From contig LS997563.1 of assembly GCA_000469685.2 (NCBI GenBank), forward strand, positions 16,518,757 through 16,582,756: 64,000 nt of DNA, given 5' to 3'. The DNA is from Haemonchus contortus (taxonomy: Eukaryota; Nematoda; Chromadorea; Rhabditida; Trichostrongylidae). The number at the start of each line of letters is the position of its first letter. Positions within the stretch are counted from its first letter, which is position 1. This document shows, piece by piece, positions 11,985 through 23,545 of this stretch. The position numbers were made by a program, and so were the translations under genes. Under the pieces are notes generated by a model. It saw only the letters and a program-made list of their open reading frames with translations, was not told the DNA's origin and did no database searches.

Positions 11985-12760
11985 GTCCAAATTTGGACGC
12001 TCTGGTTCAGTAGAACAGGGTAAATGTTTTCGGCTAAAAACACACACCCGACACACTTCGTAAGCGCCTCGACCGTCATGAGCGGAGTCCTGCTCCAGTA
12101 ATGTGTGTCAAAGAGAGTTGGCTCACTCTCCCTTTTTTTCCACCTTGAATGCGCAAATTCACGGAGATTATGCTAATTTTGCGCATGCACAGCCCCTGAG
12201 GGCAGAGTTCTGCCTTGCCACTTGCCATAAGTGTTCTCATCCTGATTCCTGTATTTCAGACCTGAGCCCTACAGAAACAAATCAATACTTTCCGCGCAAG
12301 CTCCGCCCCTTGGGCGGAATATGGTCATGCCACTTTCCGTGAATGTCCCCATCCTGGCTTGTACACTCTTACCAAATTTGAACGCTCTAGGTCCACGGGA
12401 ACATTAGTTATGAATTCTGCCCAAACATTTCGCACGAGCCTCCGCGTGGGTGGAGTCTGGTCATGCCAGGTGTGATAAGTATTCCCATCCTTTCTCCGGT
12501 TCTCTTTCTAAAATTGAGCGCTCCAGGTAAAACGGGAGCATTAGTTATGTATTTTCGGTCGAAATATATTTCACGCAATCCCCGCCACCTGTAGGTGGAG
12601 TTCGGTCTTGTCGCTCACCACAAGTGTTTCCACGACCGCCCATTCTACGACTAAATTTGAATGCTTTGGGACTTATAAGACAGGTGTTATGAATTTGGTG
12701 CTCTTCTTCTGTAGAAAGCCGGTAGTTTATGATACATTTATCTGAATTTCGACCGAATAA
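11985..12760. repeat. Diverged tandem repeat, unit about 140 bp, roughly four units
   Basis: Successive units share, in order, a CCGCC...GGCGGA-type short palindrome followed by GTCATGCC, a CCCATCC or related block, an AAATTTGAACGCTC block and a GGGAACATTAGTTATG block. Clear units start near 12297, 12430 and 12573, with poorer ones from about 11985. Identity between units is well below that of a fresh satellite. No coding sense is seen. Confidence 0.65.
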
Positions 12761-12839
12761 ATTCTTAGCAATCCGAGACAATTGGTTACAATGAAGCCAA
12801 GAGGTATTCGACGTAATACAGTATAATAGAGTTCAGAGA

Positions 12840-15800
12840 CAGATTACGAAGGAGATGTTCGTTGTTACGTGGGCTTCGCCCTCCAGATAGATATAGAGCT
12901 GTGGCTACTGTCCTTTATGACGAGCCTCGGTCGACTCCCACTTGAAGCTCTCCCAGCTCGCCGTTCCGCTCTGAAATGCCTTGCTGTTTCATCTAAAACA
13001 TAATCAGCTGATCGTCGCGCTTGTACGTTGAGGCTCATATCTTCGCTCTTTACCCAAAGTTCGTTCCGAACTTCAAGTTGTACAGCAACAGGAGGTTTCT
13101 CACCGAAAGTTATTGGGGGCGCTGAAGGTATGGGGGTTGTTCTTAACTTCCGACGACAGCTACGATGGAATCCGCTCATCGTAAAACGGTGTTCCATGTG
13201 AGAACCCTCCGTAATGTGTCAGCATGGCCGAATATGATTTGGCCATTCTTTCTGCATGTCGGGAGACAGCTACATTGAAGCGTCGATACTCGTCGAGAAA
13301 CTCGGCTGTTGCTGGAATTTTGGTCACTTTGGGTTGTAGGTAGAATAACTACCTACTTCTTTCTCCGCTGAACGAGTAGACTGGGGCGGGACTGCGCTGG
13401 TATATCGCTGAGCTGCCATCAATAAGCAGTTGGAAAGTGGATGAGCGTCGGGTGGGACCTAAAGGTGGTAATGAGAGGGGCCACCGGTACTGCAGAAGAC
13501 TGCAAGAGAAGGGACACCACACTAGGCGCGCCATGGAGGACTGGGCTTGAATTGGGAGGCCACCTGACGTGAGGTTCCAGTTGGTGGGCATCCCCTGGGT
13601 AAGCGTGTGCGCTATTGCAAGTGAAGTGGGTTCCAGGATTTGTAATGCTTCGTCACGGATCACTGTCGTGATTTCGGTAATATAAGGAGTGAAGATCACG
13701 GCAGGGAGGTGGAGGTAAGGAGGGCGCCATGGTCATAAATATAACCAAGGAACGGCGGACGGTGAACATGATGTCGACCATACGATTTAGATTTGCGAAA
13801 CATAGCGCTCGGCGATCTTGTTCTGCTCCTGATCTTCCATATTGGGGATCAACTCCGGGTGGTCGAAGTAATTCTCGAGAATCTCTCTGAACTCCTGGAA
13901 TTGATGGCAGACCTGGAGGTCCTCATGTAAGAGGTGGTCTTCAAAGTAGTCACCAAGAGTTCTGAGGATTCTGCCGAGGTAAACCGGTGTTGAAGTCTGT
14001 TTTCTGCAGCGGCGGTGTCGGAAATGTGGCGAACTATGTTAAGATGCGCGAAATCATTCGAAGAAAGAAGAGTCTCTGTGAACTGCGCGAAACCGCATTA
14101 GTAGAGGTGGTAACAATGGTGATGTTCTTTGAGTTCATTGAAGTCAGCGCCACAATGAGGGACCCAACGAGGATTTTTCTGTTCCATATGCTGCCTGGAT
14201 AGCAATGAGGAGAATTTGCCCGGAACCGTGCATACGACATCCTCCTGGTCAGATGTGAATTTTTAACAACGTCCGCTGATGAGCGGAGTCGAGCGGAGAG
14301 AGGAGGCAAATCGTAAGTAGGGCTCGTCACTCGGGCTAACTGTCTGATTCCTGATTGGCATATAAAAGGTTGACGACGTCATCGTCCATGACTCGCGGGG
14401 GTAGATTGCCGAAAATATTAGCGCGGGAGACGTGGTCGTGCACGTGGTTTGCCGCAGCTGTGGACTTGCCGAGGCGCACGCAGATATCACAAATGGGCCG
14501 CTTCTCGACCAGATAGCCGCGCTGCTCGAACACGCGTATCGACAATTCTCGCGACCAGGCGAACGCCCAGATTACGATTGCTACCGTCTTTTTGCATTGG
14601 AATAGAGTTGACGGCTACTACTCTAGCCCAAATTAGGCGGTGGTAGGTATCTACGAGATGATATGGAGTCCTGACGCCCATCTTGCTTCGAAAAATGCCA
14701 TCTTCAGAAAGTAAGCTGTATGAGGAAACCAAGGGAAACCACACTGAGGTGAGTGTGGTGGCGGTGCTTCTGTGTGTGTTTATCGTCGTTCACTGCATGT
14801 ACTGTCGCCAACGCTGAACAGGCGACGTTGCATATTTTGCTCAGTCGCTGTTTCGAACCAACAGGATCGCGTTGGCTGTTATGAAAGTGGCCATGACGGT
14901 CGGTTAGCCAGCCCTATCAGCATGGGGGGAAGTTTCAATTCGGTGAGAGGCAAGACGCCTTCATCAGTGTGCATGGGTAGGAAAGAACGAACAATGGCGG
15001 CTAACTGAGCCAGCATCTCTAGGGAAACGGGGGGTCCGCAAAGTAGTCGTCGAATAGAATAGTCGAATAGATTTTTACTCGTGGTTGCACGTTTACGACC
15101 TCAAACGTAGCAAGCGGTTGAGCGGGAATGAACATGTGGAAGGTGCTACGGTGTGATAGAACGCTTTGCCAGGCGGTATCTTTATTGCCACACCTGTAAT
15201 TAAACGAGTAACGAATTCTGAACAGTTAAAGCATAAATGGCATCAAAGCAAAGCAGTGCAACATAGAAAATACAAATGCAGCATAGATAGATAAAAAGGT
15301 TACAAGATCTAGGGAAATCAATATTAAGAACCAGAAACCTATCTGCACCAGATAGCACTCTCAAGGTATCAGGGCAATGCACCGATGCACCGCATCGCAC
15401 CCAAAACCAATATAGCACTGACTACACCAAACAAGAAAGCACCAAAACACCAATAAAAGCGCAGAAAGCACCACCCACCAGCACACTGATCCGACGAGCG
15501 AACGGCTGAATTGAGGAGCACTCGTTGTGGCGGCGAGCTTACATGCCTACCATATCTATTTCGATCTCCGTAGGGCTTTTGTAAGTGTTAATGGTTGGTA
15601 ACGGTTAGAAGATAACAAATGTTTATCACTTTGTGATATAGGGTACCGTCTCCGGGCATCCTTCGAATGCTGTCCTTGTATGAATAACTCGGTCGGCACG
15701 GACGATCCGCGGTAGGAGGATGAGGCAAATGGCATCAGGGAGGTCATTGGACCGCAGTCAACGCAACGGATGTATCAAGAGCCACTGCTCGTGGCATTGA

Positions 15801-16800
15801 GGCTTGTTTAAGGGCAGTCGCAGAGGATTGTAGCGCTTAGCAAGTTGGCTTGACGTGATAGACCCTTACGAAGTCTTTAATGGACATGAGGGTCCTGTTG
15901 AAACCAAGACCCTCGGTAACGATGTCGACAGCGAACTGATCGAGGGCTATGCAGTCAAGTTACGACGATCCGGACCTGCGACGAAAAAGAGTTTAGCCTC
16001 CAAAATCACTCCCGGGCCACATCTTATGGAGACGATTTGGTAGAGGGCGGGACAGGTGCTGCCATGAGGAGGGGTGGTAAGATCCGTTTTGTGCCAGGAA
16101 GGATTTCTGTTCGCCGTATCTATGTACGTCCCGATAGATAACCATTTGAAGCTGGTCGATAATTATCCTTGAGTTGTGCAATTGATGGTGTCCTCTAAGT
16201 GCTGTGGTTAAATAAACGAAGTCACCGAAGGTAGCATATCAGGGGTAGGGACTACCTTTGTAAAGAGGGACTTGTTGAAAGGCGTGGACAAGTACCCAGA
16301 GGCCGGCGAGTAACGGTAAATGTAAGCATCCAAGGCGGAGGCTACTGTCAGGCAATCCTCTCAGACTTGGCAAACTGGGCAGGGATTAACCTGTCATGCT
16401 TAGGGGTGTAAGTCGATAAGGTAGTGGGAAAATACTGGTGGGGTTTCCCGAAGCAGATGAGCTATGCCCTTGAGGAGGGCTCCGGCGGAAGTAGACGAGC
16501 CCGTCTCGCTCCACGACCGCCTCTACGGGCTGAACCAAAGTGCCTCTGAACGATGACGTTGGTGGTCCGCTGGTAGGCTCGGTGGACGCCAGGGAGATCA
16601 TTTTAATGGTGAATGGACCTAGACCTCGGACCGAAATTCGAGAGCCTCGGAAACGTCGAGGAGCGGCACGCGTGGCTCGGATTGGAAGACCATCATCATC
16701 TACTACGTACGTAGTTGATGAAGAAGCGATGAATCAGCGGTCGATAGGGGCATAGAATCCCAGAAAAGGGAAGGCGCCGGCCGTGGCATTCGAAGATGTA
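12840..16800 (-). other. GC-richer block of broken open frames, possibly a decayed retroelement
   Basis: This block is visibly richer in G and C than its surroundings and holds several minus-strand frames with protein-like composition: 12865-13197, a frame around 13200-13340 reading FLDEYRRFNVAVSRHAERMA, and 14336-14545 reading VEKRPICDICVRLG. They are in different frames, interrupted by stops, and I found no splice sites that join them. I see no long terminal repeats at the edges. A decayed retroelement or an ancient pseudogene are both possible. No family motif is recognised. Confidence 0.25.
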
Positions 16801-16897
16801 CGATCGACAAAGCTGCGAATGTAAACAAAGAATTGATACTGCGAGGCGGCGGACATGGGCCAGGCACTTGTAGAGAAGTAACATATTCCGATGAAAA

Positions 16898-16920
16898 CAT
16901 ATATATATATATATATATAA
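16898..16920. repeat. (TA)n microsatellite
   Basis: An uninterrupted alternating AT run of about 22 bp. Confidence 0.9.
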
Positions 16921-16979
16921 CAGGTAAACAAAAATATTCGCGCGCTTCTGCAAGTGGATGAACAGATATACAAAAAACG

Positions 16980-17525
16980 GTTTAACTAGAGCTTATTCTG
17001 AAAAATAGTCTCCTTCAGCAAGAATGACTTTCTCCTATCGTGAAACAAGCTGGTATATTCCATTTTCATGTGATAAAAGTCTTGAGTTTCGGAGCTAAAA
17101 TGGTCAAGCGCTGTAGCTTGCTTGTTTCGCTCAATTCATAAGGTACCCATTTGTTCAACTTCCAAAGTTTTCTAAGTTGATGCAAATGTTAACGAATAGT
17201 TTCATCACTCACATTAAATCATGAGGCAAAGTCCTGACACATCTGACTGGAGTCCTGCTCGATTGCCAGCTTGATATCCTCCTCATTGACGGTGGACGGG
17301 CTTCCAGTTCTTGGTTCATCTTCAAGGTTTTCATTTCCAGAAGAAAATTTTTGGACCACTTCTGACCCGTACGTTCTGCTATGGTACCGAAGCAGCGCAT
17401 ATCTTACGACAAGCTACTGCAGCTTTGGTGCTAAGTTTAAACTCTAAAGTGAACAGGCGCGAATTATCTCTTTTCGGCACAGGCATACCCCACTTAAACA
17501 TTTTAATCTTCAAACGCACTACTTA
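16980..17525 (-). mobile_element. Internally deleted mariner transposase remnant
   Basis: On the minus strand the N-terminal mariner reading frame starts near 17500 (MFKWGMPVPKR, then FEFKLSTKAAVACRKIC). It continues, with a frameshift, through IAERTGQKWSK and NLEDEPRTGSPSTVNE into a helix-turn-helix segment (EDIKLAIEQDSSQM ... FNVSDETIR) and KWVPYELSE, as in mariner DNA-binding domains. Stops interrupt it, and the catalytic aspartate segments are missing: the frame jumps to a short C-terminal-like tail near 17000. It is non-functional. Clear inverted termini were not found. Confidence 0.7.
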
Positions 17526-18232
17526 GACTTATGAGACACACTGAATGATTCTGCATAAAACAAGCTTTGAGGCATATACAATGTTACCCTCCTACCATAA
17601 TTAGTTTTTAATACATTGCACAAAAATAATCAATTAGAAAAAACCTTACAAACTTTCATGGTTAATAGTATATGATCGTTGCGTCTGGCCAACAGGTCAA
17701 ATTGAAGCTTGTCGAGGCCAGATGTTATATGAGTGAGTCGGGGGTTGGGTGATAGTGTGCGAGCCCTCGTCTACCGTATGCCGATAACATTCCATAAGAT
17801 TTTCTTAAGCACCTGCCGCGGTTAGCGGCACTTGCACAATTTCAGGCACCCAGGGAGTTGTAAACGCAGGGCCTGACAAGGTATAACACGTTTCAACCTG
17901 ATTTATGCGGACTTTCTTGAGCGTCGGTTGAGACGCTGAGATACTGAGTATTGTCAAATGGTTCACATTGAAAAACTAAAACTATCCCAGCCATGGTAGC
18001 ATAACTTCTGCGTTAGTCCCAGTTGAGGAGCTGATGCGAAGATTGACCCTTTCCTTAGTCGAAGATTGGGCAAATGAGAAGGGTCAAGCAGTGCTTCAAT
18101 TTTAGCTTTTTGTCGTTCGTTGAAATACAGCCGAACGTCAAGGAGTGAGAGGGGCAGTAACTAGATTTCGTACGTAAAATCCTAAATCATCCGCTGGAAT
18201 GTGGCGCTCTGAATCATGCTGATCGACATACG

Positions 18233-18435
18233 CCTAGACCGATTAAGTTTTCATCGCTTCGGGGTCGGCCAGTTGACCTGTCTGGGAGGATAAAAGCACT
18301 GACTTGTACATCGGCTGCCCACCGCAAGTCATTTACAGGCCAATGTAGGTCAGTGCGCTACAACGATTCTGAATGGAAATCGAATGCGTGGGCGCTCTAT
18401 CGGACGGAATTGCTTGACGGCCGGAAACTATCTTT
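18233..18435 (+). mobile_element. tRNA-derived SINE copy 2, head missing
   Basis: Body and 3' part of the family are clear (TCGCTTCGGGGTCGG, CTGGGAGGATAAAAGCACTG, GATTCTGAATGGAAATCGA). The tRNA-like head with A and B boxes is absent, so this is a 5'-truncated copy. Confidence 0.65.
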
Positions 18436-19374
18436 TATCCTTACCCTCTCAAGTTTTCAGTAGTATACATGCCAATACTTTACGCTAAGTTCCGCTTAGC
18501 TTTCACCTCTGGGAATAACGTATCTAGTGAGGAGTATTTCAAAGTAAAATGTTCTCTGAAGTACGTAGCTGTCAAAGACATTTTCATTCACATTTGGCTC
18601 AGGCTCAAAGGCAAAGCTCGCAACAAAATGATTTCCGAGATATCTCCTTGGAATGAATCTGTGTATGCCATGGCCAAACGTGGCGCTGTCAGATGGGAAA
18701 ACCGCCCTGATAAGGCGTAATAAGTGCTCAAGGATTGTGCCTACTGCATTTCATAAAAAATGAAGAACGAGTTTCAACTGCATTGTAGAGGCTATACCAT
18801 CCATAAAGGAAACCCACGTTGTAAGCTTGGTCAATCAGTTGTGACCCATGGGGACAGTGGAAGGCGATTTTGGGCATTTTGGTCCAATGAATCCAGCTCT
18901 TTGAGCGGAGTGAAATGGAAGGAAGGAGTGAAATGTCGTTCAAATAATGCTTCTATAGCATTTCTGTCTTGCTTATCTCGTACAACCCCTAAATTTACTC
19001 CTTTCAAGGAATCTTGTAGTTTACAAGTTCTGTCGATTTTTCCGCTTTCTTCACCGTGCACTATTCTTGTACAACGCTTCTGAACGCCTTCGCTTCTGAA
19101 TGCAAAAAACACTTATTTCTGTAAATTATTACTCGTAAGCAAAAAGTTCGCTTTTAGTCCACGTAATCTAACGTCTATTCCTCCTGAGTTCGCTGGGATC
19201 GTGATGCTTCGTCGGCTGTAGTGTAGAGAAGTAACATGCTAAAGTTTGGTCGGTGGAATGTTCGAGGTATCAGGATAAAATGGTACTTTCCGAGTTGGAA
19301 GTTCCGAAGTTGTTTTGCGAACATCCCGCTCGCTCGATATGAGTCCGTGTCGATCGAGGGATCAATATAAACAG

Positions 19375-19470
19375 TATAAGCAGGCTTCCCATTTTGCATC
19401 ACTTTCTTCACCGCTTCTACGTGACATTTCACACTCTTCATCGCGCCTACGTGACATTTTGCAGAGAAGC
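19375..19470. repeat. Short tandem duplication
   Basis: The block CTACGTGACATTT recurs 30 nt apart with similar flanks (CTTCTACGTGACATTTCACA and GCCTACGTGACATTTTGCA). It spans only two units and is otherwise featureless. Confidence 0.5.
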
Positions 19471-19559
19471 CTATACATCGCTATGCATTTCATGTTCCTG
19501 AGCTGAGAATGACAATGGAATCTATATATGCGTTTGTTTACATTATGCGCAACAACAAG

Positions 19560-19860
19560 CCACAATCGTACTTTAGAGTATCCTCCATGAGCACGGATAC
19601 AGGCTCAAAGTCTGTCTTGAACTACTGGTAATTGCTCAAAGGTGGCCCTCCACCACTTCTTTTTCAGCCCTTCTTAATTCTTCCTTTCAAAGACTTCGAA
19701 CCGAGCTGGCAAACTCGACAGGTTTTCCTTCTAATCAGGGACCACAAGGAATTCAGGTGGTACAACTTCTCGCGACATGATGGCCAATCCTCAAGGCTAA
19801 TGAAGGCTGGCAGCTCGCGCCTGCTCTTCTTGGACTAGCTTTTGTTCATGTGGGTTTTGA
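19560..19860 (-). mobile_element. Tc1-like transposase C-terminal remnant
   Basis: Minus-strand frames read DWPSCREKLYHLNSLWSLIR, LKKKWW and then IRAHGGYSKV. These match, with stops and frameshifts, the Tc1 C-terminal pattern of a DWPA-SPDLNPIENLW block, a helical KKxW block and a final (R/K)GG(H/Y)TKY tail. Only about 100 codons remain and nothing upstream is recognisable. Confidence 0.45.
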
Positions 19861-20149
19861 TATCGTCTTACTAGAATCACCGGAGCTACTTCAGACGAGG
19901 AATCGGATCGAGACTTCGTTCGGCCATCAGTATGTTCTTTGAGTACATGTCTTGGTCAATTTCCATGCGATACTAACGAAACCAATGCCGTCTCACCATT
20001 GCCCATGACTTTCTTCATAAACATCATTTTGCTGTTCTTACAACAACTTTTCGTGAGTTTAGTACTCTCGATGTTTCGAGCCAGAACGCGATCTTTTACC
20101 AGAAGACATAGGCTACACCCTGTGAATCTTAAACTTTGACGACGAGCCA

Positions 20150-20660
20150 ATTTTTTCGCGATTGTCGCGTGGAATGAGACGGTTTCCTTCTTGGAATCTT
20201 ATCTTGCTAATCTTCAAAAGAAAGAGTCATTACAGTCAAAAACATTTGAAAACAAATGGTACGAGAAATATTTGCAAACCACCCATCAATATTCGATTTT
20301 GCCCTACATACATTTGTGGCCACTCAGGGTACTTCCATATTTGGCGGTGATACACTTGAGTCCGGGTTCATCGATGTGGAATTGAACTATTCAAGCTCTG
20401 CTCTCGTGCTGGCTATACTCAGAAGGTCAAGGTTAACGCCGGAAATGTTCCAAAACGGACACCCAGTGTGGCAGAAGCCGTAGTAATGAAGCTAATGGAC
20501 GGTTCTATTGTACTAGTTGTCGGTGCAAGGACAATGCCTTTGTACCGACAGCTGGTACAGGAGTCTGTTGTCCATAATCTACTTAGCAAGAAGACAGACA
20601 TAGTCGGAACCCTCCAAAAAAAATCTAGGGGGTATTTCTCAAAACATCCAAACTGAAAAA
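20150..20660 (+). pseudogene. Possible metabotropic-glutamate-receptor-like fragment
   Basis: A plus-strand frame reads AIVAWNETVSFLESYLANL and, after a short insertion, ENKWYEKYLQ. This fits the mGluR ligand-domain pattern GAI...F..YF..L...N.WF.E.W. About 80 codons on, in a shifted frame, CSRAGYTQKVKV resembles the C...GY.QE.KV segment that follows in that family. Frames then break up and no splice set restores them. It may be a decayed gene piece. Chance similarity is a real possibility because the evidence is two short motifs. Confidence 0.22.
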
Positions 20661-21189
20661 CACTGCAGAGAAGAGAGTTACACCAACAGAGCCTGAGAGG
20701 ATTGCTGTTTCTGAATTGGAGAAATAGGAAAAGCATTCACATAATTTCTGATGCATGCTTTCACCCGAACGGCAAGCCTTCAGTTGTAGTTGATTGTAAT
20801 ACTATTGTGAAAGGATTCGTTGACCTAACCAGATGGCTGCCTATGCTCCATTGGACAGAAGTACAGCCAAATGGTATAATAGACTGTTTTTTCATCTCGT
20901 AACCCAGACTGTCTTTTTCACTGCTTGGTTCTGTCTTGCGAAAAGGTCAGGAAAATCAGAAGAAATTACTCCTGCACTGACACGCCAATCAGCAATTCAA
21001 GAACGCACAAGCGGAAGCTGGTGATTATAATTGTGAATTGACGAATCGTTAATGAAGATTGAATACAATCTTGGAATTCATTTTATAGCTGCTTGGTGCT
21101 ATTTTAGACACCTATAAGTATAAATTGAGAATCTGCAAAAAAAAAACGGAACGGGCGCACACTTTTTTATTGAAATAATGTAGCGTCGC

Positions 21190-21470
21190 TCAGCATTGAG
21201 CGACATCATCCCACGTCACAGTTCTTTGCTTTGCCGTTATTTCAATTCTAGCGTTCTTCGTACGACTCAATCTATATGCGATCGTTATTTTAGGCATGAC
21301 TCCAATGTTAGTTCCCTTGCTCTTCTATTTCTTAGCTGCTGCTACATTCTGCTACATCCCTCCGTGCGCGGCGTCCCTCTCCCCGCGACGCGACAATTTC
21401 GATCCTACTGCATCACACCCCCGCTGTGTACGCCACTTTGAGGAATTTCCTTTGTTAAGGTAACGTTTAA
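21190..21470 (+). repeat. Dispersed repeat family R3, copy a
   Basis: Homologous in inverted orientation to 60140-60440. Shared stretches include GCTGCTGC(T)ACATTCTGCTACA, GGCG(T/C)CCC and the ends of both. Conceptual frames are also similar (copy a RYFRHDSNVSSLALLFLSCC, copy b PYFRHNSTVSSFAPVFLTCC), so it may derive from a coding element. Confidence 0.6.
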
Positions 21471-21655
21471 AAGCGTAGTTTCTCTTATGCCCCTTATCCA
21501 GTCGAAGAATGTTCTTTGCTGGAGGGGTTGTCGCAGAGTTTACTGAACCGTCCTGCTGGCAAGCCCAGTCACTGTCTAAGCCTAATTTGGAAAACCATTC
21601 GGATATTGGTTAGGAGTCGAACGCAATCTTTTTTTGGTGTAGGGAAATGAAGAGC

Positions 21656-21863
21656 GGAGGTGGTGTAATGAAAAGTTGCGCACCATCCCATGGTCTCGGG
21701 TTCAAAACATGGAACGATACTCGCATGGGCTAACCAGGCCCTCGATCCCTACAATGTCGGTTCATTGGTACCAGATCCGTTTGGTAGAATAAAGGACCGA
21801 CTTGCACATGGGCCCACTTTTACGGGATTGGTTAACGCCAACAAACATACTTTTATCCTCTAT
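21656..21863 (+). mobile_element. tRNA-derived SINE copy 3
   Basis: Begins GGAGGTGGTGTAATG (A-box region) with a decayed B box (GGGTTCAAAACA), then body landmarks GGTACCAGATCCG and GGTAGAATAAAGGACC. The middle part is shortened as in copy 1. Confidence 0.6.
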
Positions 21864-22299
21864 GAGGAAATTTTCATTATTCATAAAAGAATTGAACCAA
21901 GGGACGTTACATAGGGGAACAGCGGTCATTTATCTACAGTAGTTCTTAAGAAATACGGTCAACGCTTTCCCAGTAGCACTTTTCCATACTCTTTTTCGTT
22001 CTGATTTTCTTCTTGAAAAGTTCACTAGAATCTTCCAATTTTTTCGGCAGTTTTGATGAATAGCGATTAGGTGGTCGTACATCTAAAAGTATAACGTAAC
22101 GGATGGAAGTTCAACGATTTTATTGTAAGCTTAACACTCTACAAAATTCAACTTATTCATTCCAATCAAAACATTTTAAAGCACTTAGCAAGTGAAGTAT
22201 TTACAAGTGAGACTGATCACAACAAATCAACATTCAGTAAATGGGATGCCTTCGAATGGATGTAAAAAAGGGTCGAACTACTGCCTAGGGGTTAGTGGA

Positions 22300-22863
22300 T
22301 CATCGCAAACATTGCCGCATTGCTAGGAAACATTTGGTCTCGACGACTACGGATGTGCCAAGCAGAACGGCAATCCCGCTTGACAGAAACATTGTCCACG
22401 GTCGTGTGTTGGAGAAGAAGAGCGTTAGCGAGCAGCACGTGGTGACTACGCAAAGAAAACTCTGAACGGAATGAACTTCAACTAGTAACACTTGAAAAGG
22501 GGTTCCCACTCCCGAACCTACCGTCCAGAAAAGATGTGGAAGCAGTAGGTTGTAGGAGTTGGTGAACAATGCGATAAGCGAAACGAGAATGGTGAGAAGC
22601 CAGAGGAGAACAACTATCCAAGCCACAAATACAACGATTCTGAAGAAAAGCAATAAATAACACGAAGTTTGTTCAAAAAGGACCCTAATCATTGAAATTG
22701 CTCACTTTGTTTCCTCATTATCGAAATGCTCGGCATTTTTAGTGAGATTGAGAGAGTTCTCCAGAAATAAAATAACGGCGACAAGCATTTGCAAAATGAC
22801 AAGAACAGACAACGGGCCTTTGGCAGGTGTATGGCGAACGCTTGACGGGTGATGGGTATTCAT
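22300..22863 (-). CDS. Small four-membrane-span protein, family member B (three exons)
   Basis: Exons are 22706-22863 (ATG at 22863; an alternative ATG in frame at 22887), 22522-22639 and 22300-22461, ending in TGA. Junctions are GT-AG with phases 2 and 0. The product is about 145 residues with four hydrophobic segments: VLVILQMLVAVILFL, then WIVVLLWLLTILVSLIALF, then a segment around CVVTTCCSLTLFF, and finally SGIAVLLGTSVVV. A conserved-looking loop motif NSYNLLLPHLFW ends exon 2. I do not recognise the family; this is probably a nematode-restricted membrane protein. The start lies only 21 nt beyond the stop of the remnant at 22884-23048, on the same strand, and no trans-splice acceptor lies between them, so the true 5' end is unsure. 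Confidence 0.6.
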
Positions 22864-22883
22864 GTGTGGGTAGACAAAGATGC

Positions 22884-23048
22884 TCAAACGGGAGGGTCAA
22901 TAGTTTCAGTCCATTTAACTGTATTGTAGAGTCGAGCAAATGGTAGAAGAGCTGTGAAGTAGAGTATGAGCAGAAACCCAACGAGCAGTGGTGCACCCGA
23001 CACTACCGCAGAAGCAGTCAGAAGCACAGCTATTGGCCACGACGTTAC
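22884..23048 (-). pseudogene. Last exon of a related four-span gene (member A), rest not found
   Basis: A single 165 bp exon begins after AATTTTAG in phase 0 and ends in TGA. It encodes two hydrophobic segments (IAVLLTASAVVSG and LLVGFLLILYFTALL) and a tail KWTETIDPPV. Its length and start phase match exon 3 of member B (162 bp, phase 0), so it looks like the 3' end of a paralogue. No matching 118 bp second exon lies in the 800 bp upstream; it may be a remnant or have a long intron. Confidence 0.4.
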
Positions 23049-23379
23049 CTAAAATTGAATAATTGAGGAAAATGAACAAGAAAGAGCAACAGTAATGGCG
23101 GGATTTTTTTGTGGGAAAGTCGTTGTCGGGAACTTCTTATTTATCCCCTTCCGGTTCGATTTCTGGGCATTCTACATTCGACTGGTAAAGTTTCGTATAA
23201 AAAGATGTTACAGTCGTATGGTTGAATTGCAAAGGATTTTGCTATAAGCTACCCATCCTACCCTACTGTATACGTTTGACGAACTCTATACGTGCGAGTG
23301 GGTCAAGAAGTATGTCTTTAGGCCAGTGGTTGTCGCCTATCCGCTCTGGAACTTCACAACCAAAAAAAGCGAAAATGAT

Positions 23380-23545
23380 CGAACAAATGTTTTTGGGTGA
23401 TTTCGGTTATTGCTCGGGTTGTCATCGTCATAAAGCTGTTACACACATGTGTACCCAAAAGGGTATGACTCCGGCAGGGGACGTGGAACTAGAATGAGCA
23501 CAAATGAGCTGCAGCCAACCTAACCCCCCCCCCCCACACACACAC
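23380..23545 (+). repeat. Dispersed repeat R5, copy a, ending in a C/CA-rich tract
   Basis: The block AAAAGGGTATGACTCCGGCA ... GAGCTGCAGCC recurs in direct orientation at 24830-24960 with the same order of sub-blocks and is followed in both by a C-rich run (here C10 then CACACACA). Confidence 0.6.

Noticed and set aside
18760..19112. Long open frames on both strands
   Set aside because: Opposite strands are open over the same DNA and neither shows family motifs or splice sites.
23222..23497. 91-codon frame with several cysteines
   Set aside because: It runs into dispersed repeat R5, whose second copy does not keep the frame open.
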